Assembly: GCA_945879015.1 (NCBI GenBank)
Contig: CAMCUO010000002.1
Coordinates: 1 to 64,000 of the forward strand
Direction of reading: 5' to 3'
DNA from: Chitinophaga pinensis
GTDB taxonomy: Bacteria > Bacteroidota > Bacteroidia > 2-12-FULL-35-15
DNA length: 64,000 nt
Shown here: positions 1-8,458 of the stretch, in pieces
Layout: every line of letters starts with the position of its first letter
Numbering within the stretch: the stretch's first letter is position 1
The notes under the pieces: generated by a model
The model's database searches: none
What the model was told of the DNA's origin: nothing
The model's input: the letters and a program-made list of their open reading frames with translations, nothing else
Made by a program: the position numbers and the translations under genes

Positions 1-870
1 GTGTCGGATAAATATTCAAAACGCAGATTAACGGGTTCTTCCATAACAACAGTAGTGAGTCTCTCACTTGTTTTGTTCATGCTTGGATTGCTAGGCATTA
101 TCATTTTAAACACACGTAAACTTTCCGATAATTTCAAAGAGAACATAGGCATTCAGGTTGTTATTAACGACAATGCAAAAGAAGTGGATGTTCAGCATTT
201 GATCAAAACATTGGATGCATCGGAATATGTAAAGTCTACACAGTCCATCTCCAAAGAAGAAGCAGCAAAAAAATTACAGGAAGATATTGGGGAAGATTTT
301 ATCGACTTCTTAGGATTCAATCCTTTGTCGGCTTCCATTACAGTCCGTTTAAAAGCAGAGTATGCCAACTCCGATAGTTTGGCTTGGATAGAAAAAGATT
401 TGTTGGAAACCAATTTAGTGAAAGAAGTTATTTATCAAAAATCAATGATTAATAGCATTAACGAAAATGTAAATGCACTTAGTCTTTGGGTTTTAATTAT
501 TAGTAGTGTATTGATGTTTATTGCTCTGGCATTGATTAATAATACCATTCGTTTATCCATTTATAGCAAACGTTTTATTATAAAAACAATGCAATTGGTT
601 GGTGCAACACAAGGGTTTATTCGTTTACCATTTGTGTTAAAAGGCATTCGTCACGGTATTTACGGAGCGGGTATAGCAATCGGAATGTTGATTGGATTTT
701 TATATTTTCTACAAAAACAATTGCCAGAATTGGCCGAATTGCAAGATCCAAACATGCTTGTTTCATTGTTTGGGATTGTTATTCTTTTAGGTGTTATTAT
801 CTCCTGGATTAGCACTTCTTTGGCGGTTCGCAAGTATTTGCGCTTAAAATCGGATGAGTTGTATTACTAG
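1..870 (+). CDS. ftsX: Cell division protein FtsX
   Basis: Membrane subunit of the FtsEX ABC-type complex, which in other bacteria controls peptidoglycan hydrolases at the division septum. The 289-residue product has a hydrophobic segment near residues 19-38, an extracytoplasmic domain to about 155, and three more membrane segments near 158-180, 212-234 and 251-273. This is the one-plus-three layout of the family. The frame opens with GTG at the first base of the window, so the true start may be here or just outside. The partner ATPase FtsE is not in the window. Same-strand neighbours are the DUF3098 gene, uppP and truB. Confidence 0.9.
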   Translation: MSDKYSKRRLTGSSITTVVSLSLVLFMLGLLGIIILNTRKLSDNFKENIGIQVVINDNAKEVDVQHLIKTLDASEYVKSTQSISKEEAAKKLQEDIGEDFIDFLGFNPLSASITVRLKAEYANSDSLAWIEKDLLETNLVKEVIYQKSMINSINENVNALSLWVLIISSVLMFIALALINNTIRLSIYSKRFIIKTMQLVGATQGFIRLPFVLKGIRHGIYGAGIAIGMLIGFLYFLQKQLPELAELQDPNMLVSLFGIVILLGVIISWISTSLAVRKYLRLKSDELYY

Positions 871-911
871 ATAATTCACCTTTTTTAACACCTTTTTTCC
901 CTAAATTTTGT

Positions 912-919
912 TACATTTG
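912..919 (+). promoter_or_regulatory. Candidate Bacteroidota -7 element
   Basis: TACATTTG matches the TAnnTTTG -7 consensus of Bacteroidota. It lies 21 bases before the ATG of the DUF3098 gene. The upstream region is T-rich but has no clear TTTG at the ideal spacing. Confidence 0.4.
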
Positions 920-940
920 CTTTGCTAAAAAATCATCAAA

Positions 941-1186
941 ATGAGTAAAGAATCTAAAAAACAACCGGGTTTTGCTTTCACAAAAGAAAACTACCGCATA
1001 TTAATTATCGGAGTGGTGATTGTTGCCATTGGTTATATGTTAATGGTTGGCGGAGGATCTGCAAATCCGAATGATTTTAATGCCGATGAAATTTTTAGTT
1101 TCAGAAGAATTACTCTTTCTCCTATTGTTATTTTATTGGGTTTTGTAGTAGTGCTTTATGCTATTATGAAAAAATCGAAACACTAG
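941..1186 (+). CDS. DUF3098 family small membrane protein
   Basis: 81-residue protein with two hydrophobic segments, near residues 20-38 and 58-75, joined by a short polar loop containing the sequence NPNDFN. The size, the paired helices and the position between ftsX and uppP fit the DUF3098 family of Bacteroidota, whose function is unknown. The N-terminus is lysine-rich, which suggests it faces the cytoplasm. An AATTTGAAAA repeat begins two bases after the stop codon. A role linked to envelope growth or division is inferred only from the neighbours. Confidence 0.8.
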   Translation: MSKESKKQPGFAFTKENYRILIIGVVIVAIGYMLMVGGGSANPNDFNADEIFSFRRITLSPIVILLGFVVVLYAIMKKSKH

Positions 1187-1187
1187 C

Positions 1188-1223
1188 AATTTGAAAATTT
1201 GAAAATGTGTTAATTTGAAAATG
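1188..1223 (+). repeat. AATTTGAAAA-type dispersed repeat, copy 1
   Basis: About 36 bases made of three AATTTGAAAA-like units, directly after the stop codon of the DUF3098 gene. It is nearly identical to the element at 59083-59118 and similar to 12786-12821. All three sit at the 3' end of a plus-strand gene. Confidence 0.7.
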
Positions 1224-1263
1224 AATTCTTCACATTTTTATTTTTAATCCTCAAATTATTTTC

Positions 1264-2055
1264 ATGACTTACCTACAGGCTATCATTATTGCTATTATTG
1301 AAGGGATAACAGAATTTTTGCCAGTTTCTTCAACGGGGCATATGATTTTAGCTGATTCTTTGATGAATATTCAGGACAAAGAATTTGCGAAAACATTTGA
1401 GATTGTGATTCAGTTGGGTGCAATTATGGCTGTAGTTTTTATGTATATCAAACGTTTTTTTGTAGGAATTGATATTTATTTAAAATTAGCTGTTGCTTTT
1501 CTTCCAACAGGAATAATCGGATTCTTTGCATACAAAGCCATCAAACTTTATTTATTCAATCCGTTTACTGTCAGTATTTCATTGATTGTAGGGGGAGTTG
1601 TTTTGATTTTGTTAGATAAATGGACAGAGCGAAAACAATCGGAGTACAAACAAGTAGAAGACATCAGTTATTCAGGAGCAATCAAAATTGGATTGATACA
1701 ATGTGTTTCGATGGTGCCAGGAGTTTCTCGTGCAGCTGCAACAATATTCGGAGGAGTGTTTGCGGGATTTGATCGTAAACAAGCAGCAGAGTTTTCTTTT
1801 TTGTTGGCGATACCAACTATGTTTGCTGCATCGGGATATGATTTATTAAAAGAGAAAGACAATATTCATAGCGAAGACATAACCGTTTTATTGTTAGGAG
1901 GATTTGTTGCTTTTATTCTTGCGATACTTGCAATAAAAGGATTCATAGCATTTTTAAATAAATACGGATTCAAACATTTTGGATACTATCGAATTATTCT
2001 TGGTGCATTATTTTTAGCTTATGCACTCAGCACTGGACTGCAACTTACTCCATAA
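1264..2055 (+). CDS. uppP: Undecaprenyl-diphosphatase UppP
   Basis: Removes a phosphate from undecaprenyl diphosphate to recycle the lipid carrier for peptidoglycan and surface polysaccharides; over-expression gives bacitracin resistance in other bacteria. The 263-residue polytopic protein has the two family motifs: EGITEFLPVSSTGH at residues 13-26, with the essential glutamates E13 and E17, and PGVSR at residues 152-156. Length is normal for the BacA/UppP family. The gene lies 6 bases before truB, so the two are probably co-transcribed. Confidence 0.96.
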   Translation: MTYLQAIIIAIIEGITEFLPVSSTGHMILADSLMNIQDKEFAKTFEIVIQLGAIMAVVFMYIKRFFVGIDIYLKLAVAFLPTGIIGFFAYKAIKLYLFNPFTVSISLIVGGVVLILLDKWTERKQSEYKQVEDISYSGAIKIGLIQCVSMVPGVSRAAATIFGGVFAGFDRKQAAEFSFLLAIPTMFAASGYDLLKEKDNIHSEDITVLLLGGFVAFILAILAIKGFIAFLNKYGFKHFGYYRIILGALFLAYALSTGLQLTP

Positions 2056-2061
2056 TATTTC

Positions 2062-2781
2062 ATGACCGATTTCAGAACAGGAGAAGTCCTACTCATTCAC
2101 AAGCCACTTAAATGGACATCCTTTCAAGTGGTGAATAAAATGAAATGGTTAATCAAAAATCATCCTTCCTTAATTTTAGATGGTAAAAAAGTACAACCGA
2201 AAATTGGTCATGCCGGAACGTTAGATCCACTTGCAACAGGTTTGTTGATTGTATGTACAGGAAAGCAGACAAAAAATATTGAGAGTTATCAGGCACAAGA
2301 AAAAGAATATACTGGAACATTTTATATTGGTGCAACCACTGCTTGTTTTGATTTGGAAAAAGAAATTGACGCAACTTTTGCAACCGAACATATTACGGAT
2401 GCATTAATAAAAGAAACTACAAAACAATTTACAGGTACAATTCAGCAAACGCCTCCACTTTATTCGGCAATAAAAATTGGTGGTAAAAGAGCATACGATA
2501 TTGCAAGAGCAGGAGAAACAGCAGAAATTAAACCAAAAGAAATTACTATCTCCATTTTTGAAATCACGCGAATAGCTTTGCCAGAAGTAGCTTTCAGAGT
2601 GGTGTGTAGCAAAGGAACATACATTCGTTCTCTTGCAAGAGATTTTGGATTGGCATTAAATTCAGGTGCGCATTTAATTGCTTTGTGCCGAACACGAATA
2701 GGTGAATACAAATTAAGTGATGCAATGAGTATTGAAGACTTTGAGAAAAGTTTAAAATCCGATATAACAACCAACATTTAA
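2062..2781 (+). CDS. truB: tRNA pseudouridine(55) synthase TruB
   Basis: Converts uridine 55 of the T-loop of tRNA to pseudouridine. The 239-residue protein carries the catalytic motif GHAGTLDPLATG at residues 49-60, with the nucleophile Asp55, and the KGTYIRSLARD motif near residue 190. The C-terminal PUA domain of some TruB proteins is absent, which is usual in this phylum. The last 30 bases overlap the 3' end of the convergent beta-barrel gene, a tail-to-tail overlap that is long for ordinary genes. Confidence 0.95.
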   Translation: MTDFRTGEVLLIHKPLKWTSFQVVNKMKWLIKNHPSLILDGKKVQPKIGHAGTLDPLATGLLIVCTGKQTKNIESYQAQEKEYTGTFYIGATTACFDLEKEIDATFATEHITDALIKETTKQFTGTIQQTPPLYSAIKIGGKRAYDIARAGETAEIKPKEITISIFEITRIALPEVAFRVVCSKGTYIRSLARDFGLALNSGAHLIALCRTRIGEYKLSDAMSIEDFEKSLKSDITTNI

Positions 2782-3456
2782 ACCTGCGTTCCAGAGGTGT
2801 TCGGAATACGATGCACTGATAGTTTCAAATAATCCATAACTATAAGTTGGTTCAATTCGTAATCCCATTTTTTTCCCAAGTTTACAATCAATTCCAATAC
2901 TTCCGTTCAGAAATAAGTTGAAAGGATTATAAATATAATTTGGTTTTCCTTTTATAATTTCTTTGGATCCATCGTAGTATTTAACCTTGAGATTCGTTTG
3001 TTGGTATAGCATAAAAGAAGGCGTTACTCCAAGGCTGGTTAAAAAACGAATTTTCTTTTTGCCAAAAAGAAAATTTGCCTTCACAGGAATTTCAATATAA
3101 TTGTAATTGTATCTGTATTTGCCTTTTCCAATTCCACCTTCAGGAAATGCTACTGTTGTTATTTCGAGTTCTCTACTGCCGTATCCTTTTTGAGAATAAT
3201 TCACTCCTAGCGAGACAGCAAATTGTTTTTTTATGAAGTAAGACAAGTCTATTCCTCCAGTATAGCCGAGCATTGGTTTTTCAAAGGCATCTCGCCATAA
3301 AGTGCTAGAGACAATACTTGACAAACTTCTATAACAATAATCTGGAGAAGCATGAATTCCCAAAGCAAATCGTTTAAATTCCAACTTTGTGCTGTCCTTT
3401 GCAAAAGCAGAAAAAGATAGAAGAGTAAATAAGAAAGTGATTCGAAACAATTTCAT
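2752..3456 (-). CDS. Outer membrane beta-barrel protein (PorT-like family)
   Basis: 234-residue protein with a signal peptide (hydrophobic segment to about residue 19, cleavage near SAFAK). The rest alternates aromatic and polar residues, as in the small outer-membrane beta-barrel proteins (OMP_b-brl/PorT-like) common in Bacteroidota. Motifs such as GVNYSQKGYG and PVKANFLFGKKKIRF are typical barrel strands. The C-terminus is aromatic (GCYIGF), as expected for a barrel. The gene converges on truB with a 30-base overlap. Its role is unknown. Confidence 0.75.
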   Translation of the reverse strand: MKLFRITFLFTLLSFSAFAKDSTKLEFKRFALGIHASPDYCYRSLSSIVSSTLWRDAFEKPMLGYTGGIDLSYFIKKQFAVSLGVNYSQKGYGSRELEITTVAFPEGGIGKGKYRYNYNYIEIPVKANFLFGKKKIRFLTSLGVTPSFMLYQQTNLKVKYYDGSKEIIKGKPNYIYNPFNLFLNGSIGIDCKLGKKMGLRIEPTYSYGLFETISASYSEHLWNAGLNVGCYIGF

Positions 3457-3473
3457 ATTACAATACTACAAAT

Positions 3474-3508
3474 AAAAAAAGAGTCCCGAAAAATTCGAGA
3501 CTCTTTTT
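3474..3508 (-). terminator. Rho-independent terminator of the exported-protein operon
   Basis: A hairpin with 10-base arms (GAGTCCCGAA and TTCGAGACTC, one mismatch) is flanked by A- and T-runs on both sides. It lies 18 bases past the stop of the minus-strand gene ending at 3526. It can end transcription of the operon that starts near 8048. Confidence 0.75.
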
Positions 3509-3525
3509 AAAATTTTAATTTTAGA

Positions 3526-4494
3526 TTACCACCAACCTACAGTTGTATAAGATACATTTTGTGGTTGACCGTTACCATAAGCAACACCAACATCGCGATA
3601 TGCTTTAATCATCTCACTAGTTTGTGCTTGTTCTTTCACTTTAAAAGCCCACTCACGTTTGTCGATTTCGTTCACTTTCTTAGCAATTTTTGCGTGCAAT
3701 GCTTTTGCTTCGCCATAGCAAGATGCAGATGGTTCGATAGTAGCAAGGATTGCTCCTGCATTATCAGCAGCAGCCATATCTTGACTAGCATTCCAAATGC
3801 CTGTTGCTTCAGCCAATTTCAATTTACATTCTCTGTCGATTTTCTTTTGGTACATCGGAGCAACAGCGGCCATACATTTGTCGAAACACTCTTTACAAAC
3901 ATCAGGTACAGAAACCAATTTGTAGATCGCTCCATCAAAATCGTTTTGAGTTGCCATTGTTTGAGCTTCTTTGATAATGAAATCACATTTACTATTGTAG
4001 TAAGCCATGATTTTCTTTTTACCTTCTTCTACAAATGCTTGCAAAGCTGGATCAGTTGGTTTTACCATTTTGATACCTTCGATGTAAGCTTTTGTTTCGT
4101 TAGTTCCAACACCTTTTACAGAAACGGATTTGCTAGCAAACTTAGTTCCTTCTATACCATCACCAATATAAAAAGTGATTTCCATTGTCAATGCATGCAT
4201 TGGTGGAGGTCCAGGTAGGATATCTTTTGTTAGAATAGTAATGTTTGCAGTAAGGATAAAACGTTCGTTACGTGCACTTCCACCCATTCCGTTTTGAGTA
4301 ACCACTTGACTGATTTTATTTGACAGCATACTTCTTGCAGCGTCAGGCATATTATCAATTTGTTGTGGAACATAAGCAGCCAATGTAAGGCGACCTACGT
4401 CTTCCAATTTTCCAGCTGAGTTTTGTGCATTTGCTCCTAAATTTAGAGCAACTGCTGCGCACAATGCAAGAAAAATATTTTTAGTTGTTTTCAT
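3526..4494 (-). CDS. Exported protein of unknown function, last gene of five-gene operon
   Basis: 322-residue protein with a Sec signal peptide ending near GANAQ (residue 24). The N-terminal domain (about 30-150) resembles the ligand-free fold seen in LPP20/FlgO-like exported proteins, but I cannot assign it firmly. The central part (about 160-240) is rich in cysteine pairs (CKECFDKC). The C-terminal third is helical, with a glycine-rich end. It is the last gene of the minus-strand operon 8048-3526, and all five products carry signal peptides. Function unknown. Confidence 0.7.
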   Translation of the reverse strand: MKTTKNIFLALCAAVALNLGANAQNSAGKLEDVGRLTLAAYVPQQIDNMPDAARSMLSNKISQVVTQNGMGGSARNERFILTANITILTKDILPGPPPMHALTMEITFYIGDGIEGTKFASKSVSVKGVGTNETKAYIEGIKMVKPTDPALQAFVEEGKKKIMAYYNSKCDFIIKEAQTMATQNDFDGAIYKLVSVPDVCKECFDKCMAAVAPMYQKKIDRECKLKLAEATGIWNASQDMAAADNAGAILATIEPSASCYGEAKALHAKIAKKVNEIDKREWAFKVKEQAQTSEMIKAYRDVGVAYGNGQPQNVSYTTVGWW

Positions 4495-4514
4495 TTCTTT
4501 TTAGTTTTAAATTA

Positions 4515-5462
4515 TTATTTATCTCCTAAAACTATAGTTGCTTGTCCGAGACCTTTCATCATCAATTTATTTGTGATAGAGTAAGGAGGAGCTTGCAAGA
4601 ATTTTTGTAATTCTTTACAGAATCCACGAGCATCAGTAGCTTTACCACTAGCATCATATAAAGGAATACGAACTTGTTCGAACAACATCATGTTTTCAGT
4701 TGCATCAGTTGTGCTGAAACGTCCTTTTACAGTGTTCGCAGTCATCCATCCTTCAATTACATCACCCAATTCTTTTCCACCGAAATCTTTTTCTAAATCA
4801 CCATCCCAAGAATCAAATTTTTTGATGCGGATAATAATTTCACGTCCGTTTGCGAACATGTCTTCAAAATGTTTTTGCAATGAAGAATTGAAACCATCTA
4901 AATGAGCAAGAACTGCTTCTTCTAATAAAACTGGTAATTCAGCAGAGAAAGATGGAGCACCTGTTCCAACTGCGGTAGCAACTTGTTTGTCAGTATAAGC
5001 ATCTAATCCTTGTAAGTTGAAAGTGATTGATTTTTTAGGACCAGTTGTATTAACAGTCCAAGTCATTTGCATGATGATATCTGCTTTAGCAGTTTTTTTC
5101 AATTTGTCAATTGGGCTTTCAGCAACTGAAGCTCCACCTTTACTTGTTAACATTGCATTTTCAGCACTTTCCGCTTCTAATGACTTCAATGCAGATTCAG
5201 CATTTTTCAATGGGAATCCTCTATCTGCCATTAAACCATTTATCTTACTGATAACGTTTAATAAGTCAGCATTTTCTTGGAATGCTTTTTTGTAATCAGG
5301 GATTTTAACCTTTGTTCCTTGGTTATCAAATTCCATCATGTAACCATTTGTATTACACCAAACATCACTTGGTAGCACCATGATAGTTGGTTTTTTTGCT
5401 TGAGAGAAGCCCACATTCACAATAAGTAAGAGGCTGCAAAGAATTAGTATTATTTTTTTCAT
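4515..5462 (-). CDS. DUF6175 family exported protein
   Basis: 315 residues with a Sec signal peptide (cleavage after about residue 20, GFSQA). The segments TIMVLPSDVWCNTNGYM, ENPIDKL-like SPIDKLKKTAKADI and MTWTVNTTGPKKS match my memory of the DUF6175 family, which is widespread in Bacteroidota and has no known function. The stretch around residues 200-215 (FEDMFANGREI) is also family-like. It lies 20 bases upstream of the last operon gene and 11 bases after the 165-residue gene, so the genes are co-transcribed. Confidence 0.75.
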   Translation of the reverse strand: MKKIILILCSLLLIVNVGFSQAKKPTIMVLPSDVWCNTNGYMMEFDNQGTKVKIPDYKKAFQENADLLNVISKINGLMADRGFPLKNAESALKSLEAESAENAMLTSKGGASVAESPIDKLKKTAKADIIMQMTWTVNTTGPKKSITFNLQGLDAYTDKQVATAVGTGAPSFSAELPVLLEEAVLAHLDGFNSSLQKHFEDMFANGREIIIRIKKFDSWDGDLEKDFGGKELGDVIEGWMTANTVKGRFSTTDATENMMLFEQVRIPLYDASGKATDARGFCKELQKFLQAPPYSITNKLMMKGLGQATIVLGDK

Positions 5463-5473
5463 AGCTATTTTTT

Positions 5474-5971
5474 TTAAGGTTGTATTATTTTATCTTCAAT
5501 CATTTTTTTCTTTAAATCAGCTCTAAGTACACGAACGATAACTCCTTCAGTAACTTCAGAACCATTTTTCTTTTTATCTTTTGTGATTTTTGGTCCAAGG
5601 GACTCATCTTTCATAGTGACAAATGTTTTGTAAGCACCGCCATCTGCAAAAAACGCATTGAAATAATCCTCATATTTTTCTCGAGCATTTACTTCAAAAA
5701 TTACTGGTTTTTTGTTGCACTCGTCTCTGCCATTTAAGATACCTGTAAAGAGTACATCCTTTACTGCATTTTTTTTAGCTTGTTCAACTGCATCAAATCT
5801 GTTTTTTCCGGATCCCCAGCATTTCAATGTTTGAGACCCGTCTCCTTCAACACCCATACATTCTGTTTTATAGGTATCATAGGCACCTGCAATTTTCTTT
5901 TGTTGTCTTTGAGCAAATCCAAAAACAGTACAAAATAAAAACAGGGTTGCGAATAAATATTTATTTCTCAT
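5474..5971 (-). CDS. Exported protein, paralogue of the next operon member
   Basis: 165 residues with a signal peptide ending near GFAQR (about residue 20). The mature part shares a pattern with the product of 5983-6516: a conserved E-C-x-G-V segment near residue 40, the motif EQAKKNAV, a cysteine after it, and FFADGGAY...FV. The two genes therefore look like an old tandem duplication. Sequence after residue 150 ends in basic residues. No catalytic motif is visible. It lies 11 bases after its paralogue and 11 bases before the DUF6175 gene. Confidence 0.7.
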   Translation of the reverse strand: MRNKYLFATLFLFCTVFGFAQRQQKKIAGAYDTYKTECMGVEGDGSQTLKCWGSGKNRFDAVEQAKKNAVKDVLFTGILNGRDECNKKPVIFEVNAREKYEDYFNAFFADGGAYKTFVTMKDESLGPKITKDKKKNGSEVTEGVIVRVLRADLKKKMIEDKIIQP

Positions 5972-5982
5972 ATTTTTTAGAA

Positions 5983-6516
5983 TTAGAAACCTGAGCTAAG
6001 ACCTTTAACTATTCCTGCTGCTTCTAAATCTTTTCTTAAAAGATCATACAATACAGAAACAACAACTCCAACTTTGTATTCTTTACCTACTTTCATTCTG
6101 TCTTCAGCAGCAACTTGACCATCACCAGAAACAGAAACGAACTTCATGTATTTTCCACCATCAGCAAAAAATGCATCAAAAAAATCAGCTTTTTCTTGTT
6201 CAAGAGCTGGGTTATCTGTTAATGGTTTTTGAGTTGGGCAACCAGAACCACTATTTCCATTAAATCCTTGGAAAATCATTGCATGAACTGCATTCTTTTT
6301 TGCTTGTTCAATAGCTACATCCGCCTTTTTAGAGTATGAAAATACTTTGATAAGTTTAGTTCCTTCGTTACCAACACCAACGCATTGAACTTCGTAGCGC
6401 CATAATTTTGTGTCTTTATCAGCTTTTTTTCCTGCTTGAGCAAATGCAGAAGTTGAATAAACAGTCGCGAACAATACTGCTACAGCAACCATTAATAATT
6501 TTGTTGTTTTTTTCAT
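5983..6516 (-). CDS. Exported protein, paralogue of the adjacent gene
   Basis: 177 residues with a signal peptide (cleavage near STSAFAQA, about residue 26). It carries the shared motif EQAKKNAV, the segment FFDAFFADGGKYMKFV, and a C-terminal VGVVVSV strand followed by an LRKDLEAAGI helix. Related proteins are conserved next to DUF6175 genes in other Bacteroidota, as far as I recall. The role is unknown. The product is predicted to be periplasmic or surface-located, and the gene is the second of the operon. Confidence 0.72.
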   Translation of the reverse strand: MKKTTKLLMVAVAVLFATVYSTSAFAQAGKKADKDTKLWRYEVQCVGVGNEGTKLIKVFSYSKKADVAIEQAKKNAVHAMIFQGFNGNSGSGCPTQKPLTDNPALEQEKADFFDAFFADGGKYMKFVSVSGDGQVAAEDRMKVGKEYKVGVVVSVLYDLLRKDLEAAGIVKGLSSGF

Positions 6517-6629
6517 TTGTTTAGTTTTTAGTTTTTTAAAATTTACAACGTGCCAATTCCAATTATTGTTCCAAAAAAAATTCTCCTCAAAATGATATTT
6601 TTTTCATCCCGAGGAGAACTAATTTTTTA

Positions 6630-8048
6630 TTATTTAATTTGTCTGATTAACATACCAGAGTAGAATTTAGAACCACCTTTGAAGGTTGTTTCAGTATAAA
6701 CTGGTTTTGGAGGCAATGGTTTCCCGTCTTTATCCAAAGCTGGAGCTTCTGCTTCAGGAGCTTCACCTTCTAAAGCGAAACGGTTATCCCAGATTGCGTC
6801 AGTTACTTTGATTTTACCTTTGCTTACGTATTTAGTTTTACCAGTTTTCTCATCCAAAGTTTGTTCAAGAACTTCGAATTTATCACCAGACTCTAAACCT
6901 TCTTTTAAACCAATTTTAGCAGTGATAGGGTTTCCGCTAAATAAAGGAGTTTTTGTTTTGAAAACTTCGTAATCTCTTTGCAATTTTGCGATAGATGCAT
7001 CAGAAGCATTTTGAGTTGCAACAGCAATTAATTCTTCGTCAGTTCTCTTTTTCTTTAAAGACAATGGAACGTTAGCTAATGCTTTTCCATCACCGATATA
7101 TTTCATTGTAAATAATTTAGAATCATCAAATGCTTTTTTTCTTTTAGCACCATCAGCTGTTGTAGCATCCATCCATAAATCGTTATAGAAAACTGCTTCT
7201 ACAGAATCGTTCCAAACTAATTGGAAAAGGTAAGAAGTACACTGAACGATATGTCCTTCAGTTGCTTTTTTGTAAGCAGCATCTTTAGCAGCTTGCATTT
7301 CAGGAGTTACAGGAATATTTGGAACGCCTCCACCTGGGACTTTTCCTTTTAATTTTCCGCCAGCAGCTCCGCCAGCAGCAGAAGCAGCAAGTGCTAAAGC
7401 AGCTTGTGCAGCATCATAAAGTTCTTTTTTAGAAACGAAATTAAAACGAGTAACAACAACAAAACTGTTCCCGATTAATTCGACACCAGCATCAGCAAGA
7501 GAAGCCATTCCTCTAACAGAACCTTTTGCTTTGTTAATATCCAAAGCACTTGCATCATAAGACCCTCTTTCACCAATTAAGTTCATGTTGAAAGCTCCAG
7601 TAGCAGCATCTCTGTTGAACCATTTTGCTACCATGTCTCTTCCAACATTGTTAGCTACTAAATATTTCTCAATTACTTGAGGAAGATATTTTGCATCTGT
7701 TGTATCAACTAATCCACCAGTAGCTCCAGCAGCAGCACCTTTTGCAGCACCTTTCATTTTTCCTGCAGCTTTGCTTTCTGTTTTTGCACCCAATGCCGTT
7801 TTTTCAGCAGCAGTTAAAGCATATTTATCAGGAGCAAAAGAACGAGAAGCCAATGAATGATCATTGTATTTGTCTGGTAATGGTTGTTTTGTAAAGGCTT
7901 CTTTAATAACCTTTGCATTTGGAAGTTTTGCATCATCCACCATTATAGAATGTAATGAGCTTCTTCTGTATTTAATAGCAGCAGGTGCGTTTTGTGCTAT
8001 AGCAGAAGTTGTAACCGCAAGAGCAACAAATAGTACTAATTGTTTCAT
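6630..8048 (-). CDS. Large exported protein of unknown function, first gene of operon
   Basis: 472 residues with a signal peptide ending near SAIAQ (residue 19). It has alanine/glycine-rich stretches near residues 92-113 and 215-240, which are unusual for this AT-rich genome, and a segment near 275-300 (CTSYLFQLVWNDSVEAVFYNDLW) that looks like a beta-sheet core. The C-terminus contains a proline-rich linker and ends in MLIRQIK. Three aromatic/charged segments, but no enzyme motif, are visible. It is the first gene of the operon and lies 113 bases upstream of the next one. Confidence 0.7.
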   Translation of the reverse strand: MKQLVLFVALAVTTSAIAQNAPAAIKYRRSSLHSIMVDDAKLPNAKVIKEAFTKQPLPDKYNDHSLASRSFAPDKYALTAAEKTALGAKTESKAAGKMKGAAKGAAAGATGGLVDTTDAKYLPQVIEKYLVANNVGRDMVAKWFNRDAATGAFNMNLIGERGSYDASALDINKAKGSVRGMASLADAGVELIGNSFVVVTRFNFVSKKELYDAAQAALALAASAAGGAAGGKLKGKVPGGGVPNIPVTPEMQAAKDAAYKKATEGHIVQCTSYLFQLVWNDSVEAVFYNDLWMDATTADGAKRKKAFDDSKLFTMKYIGDGKALANVPLSLKKKRTDEELIAVATQNASDASIAKLQRDYEVFKTKTPLFSGNPITAKIGLKEGLESGDKFEVLEQTLDEKTGKTKYVSKGKIKVTDAIWDNRFALEGEAPEAEAPALDKDGKPLPPKPVYTETTFKGGSKFYSGMLIRQIK

Positions 8049-8458
8049 AATTTTTTGAGTTTAGTTTATAGTTTTTTCGTTTGGGGAGGCTAATATATAA
8101 TATTTTTTTAAATCACATTCTCTTTTTAAATGTTTATTAATGCAATATAAAAGATTTCTACATGTACTAAATATTGATGCAATTCAGATAAGAACTTAAG
8201 TTGCTTGTTTTCAGGTTAAAAGGAATCGATTTTCGTTATATTCTCTCAAAACAATTGAAGTAAAAAAGGATGCTATTCTTCATAATAATAGTAATATTTA
8301 AAATAAACACGATTTTCATTGACATCGCCTCTTCAATAGCTTACTTTTGCGCCCTTGTTAATCGAAAACATATAAATAAATCCCGTAAGATTTATGCAAT
8401 ATACTAGGGCGTTCTGCTCTATTTATTCAGACAACCTTACTCCAAAACAATAATAAAT
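8049..8458. other. 410-base intergenic region between divergent units
   Basis: The left half is very AT-rich and would carry the promoter of the exported-protein operon; I see no clear TAnnTTTG there on the minus strand. The right half carries a strong promoter at 8318-8349 and a leader of about 100 bases before queA. The leader contains small hairpins (around 8375-8397 and 8407-8420). No known riboswitch was recognised. Confidence 0.5.
8318..8349 (+). promoter_or_regulatory. Promoter of queA
   Basis: ATTG at 8318-8321 and TACTTTTG at 8342-8349 are separated by 20 bases. This fits the Bacteroidota pattern of a TTTG-like -33 box and a TAnnTTTG -7 box. Transcription would start near 8356 and give a leader of about 100 bases. 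Confidence 0.6.

Noticed and set aside
3559..4218. Long plus-strand open frame of 219 codons
   Set aside because: It is antisense to the exported-protein gene at 3526-4494, which has a signal peptide and an operon context. Its product is rich in Phe, Ser and His without domain features.
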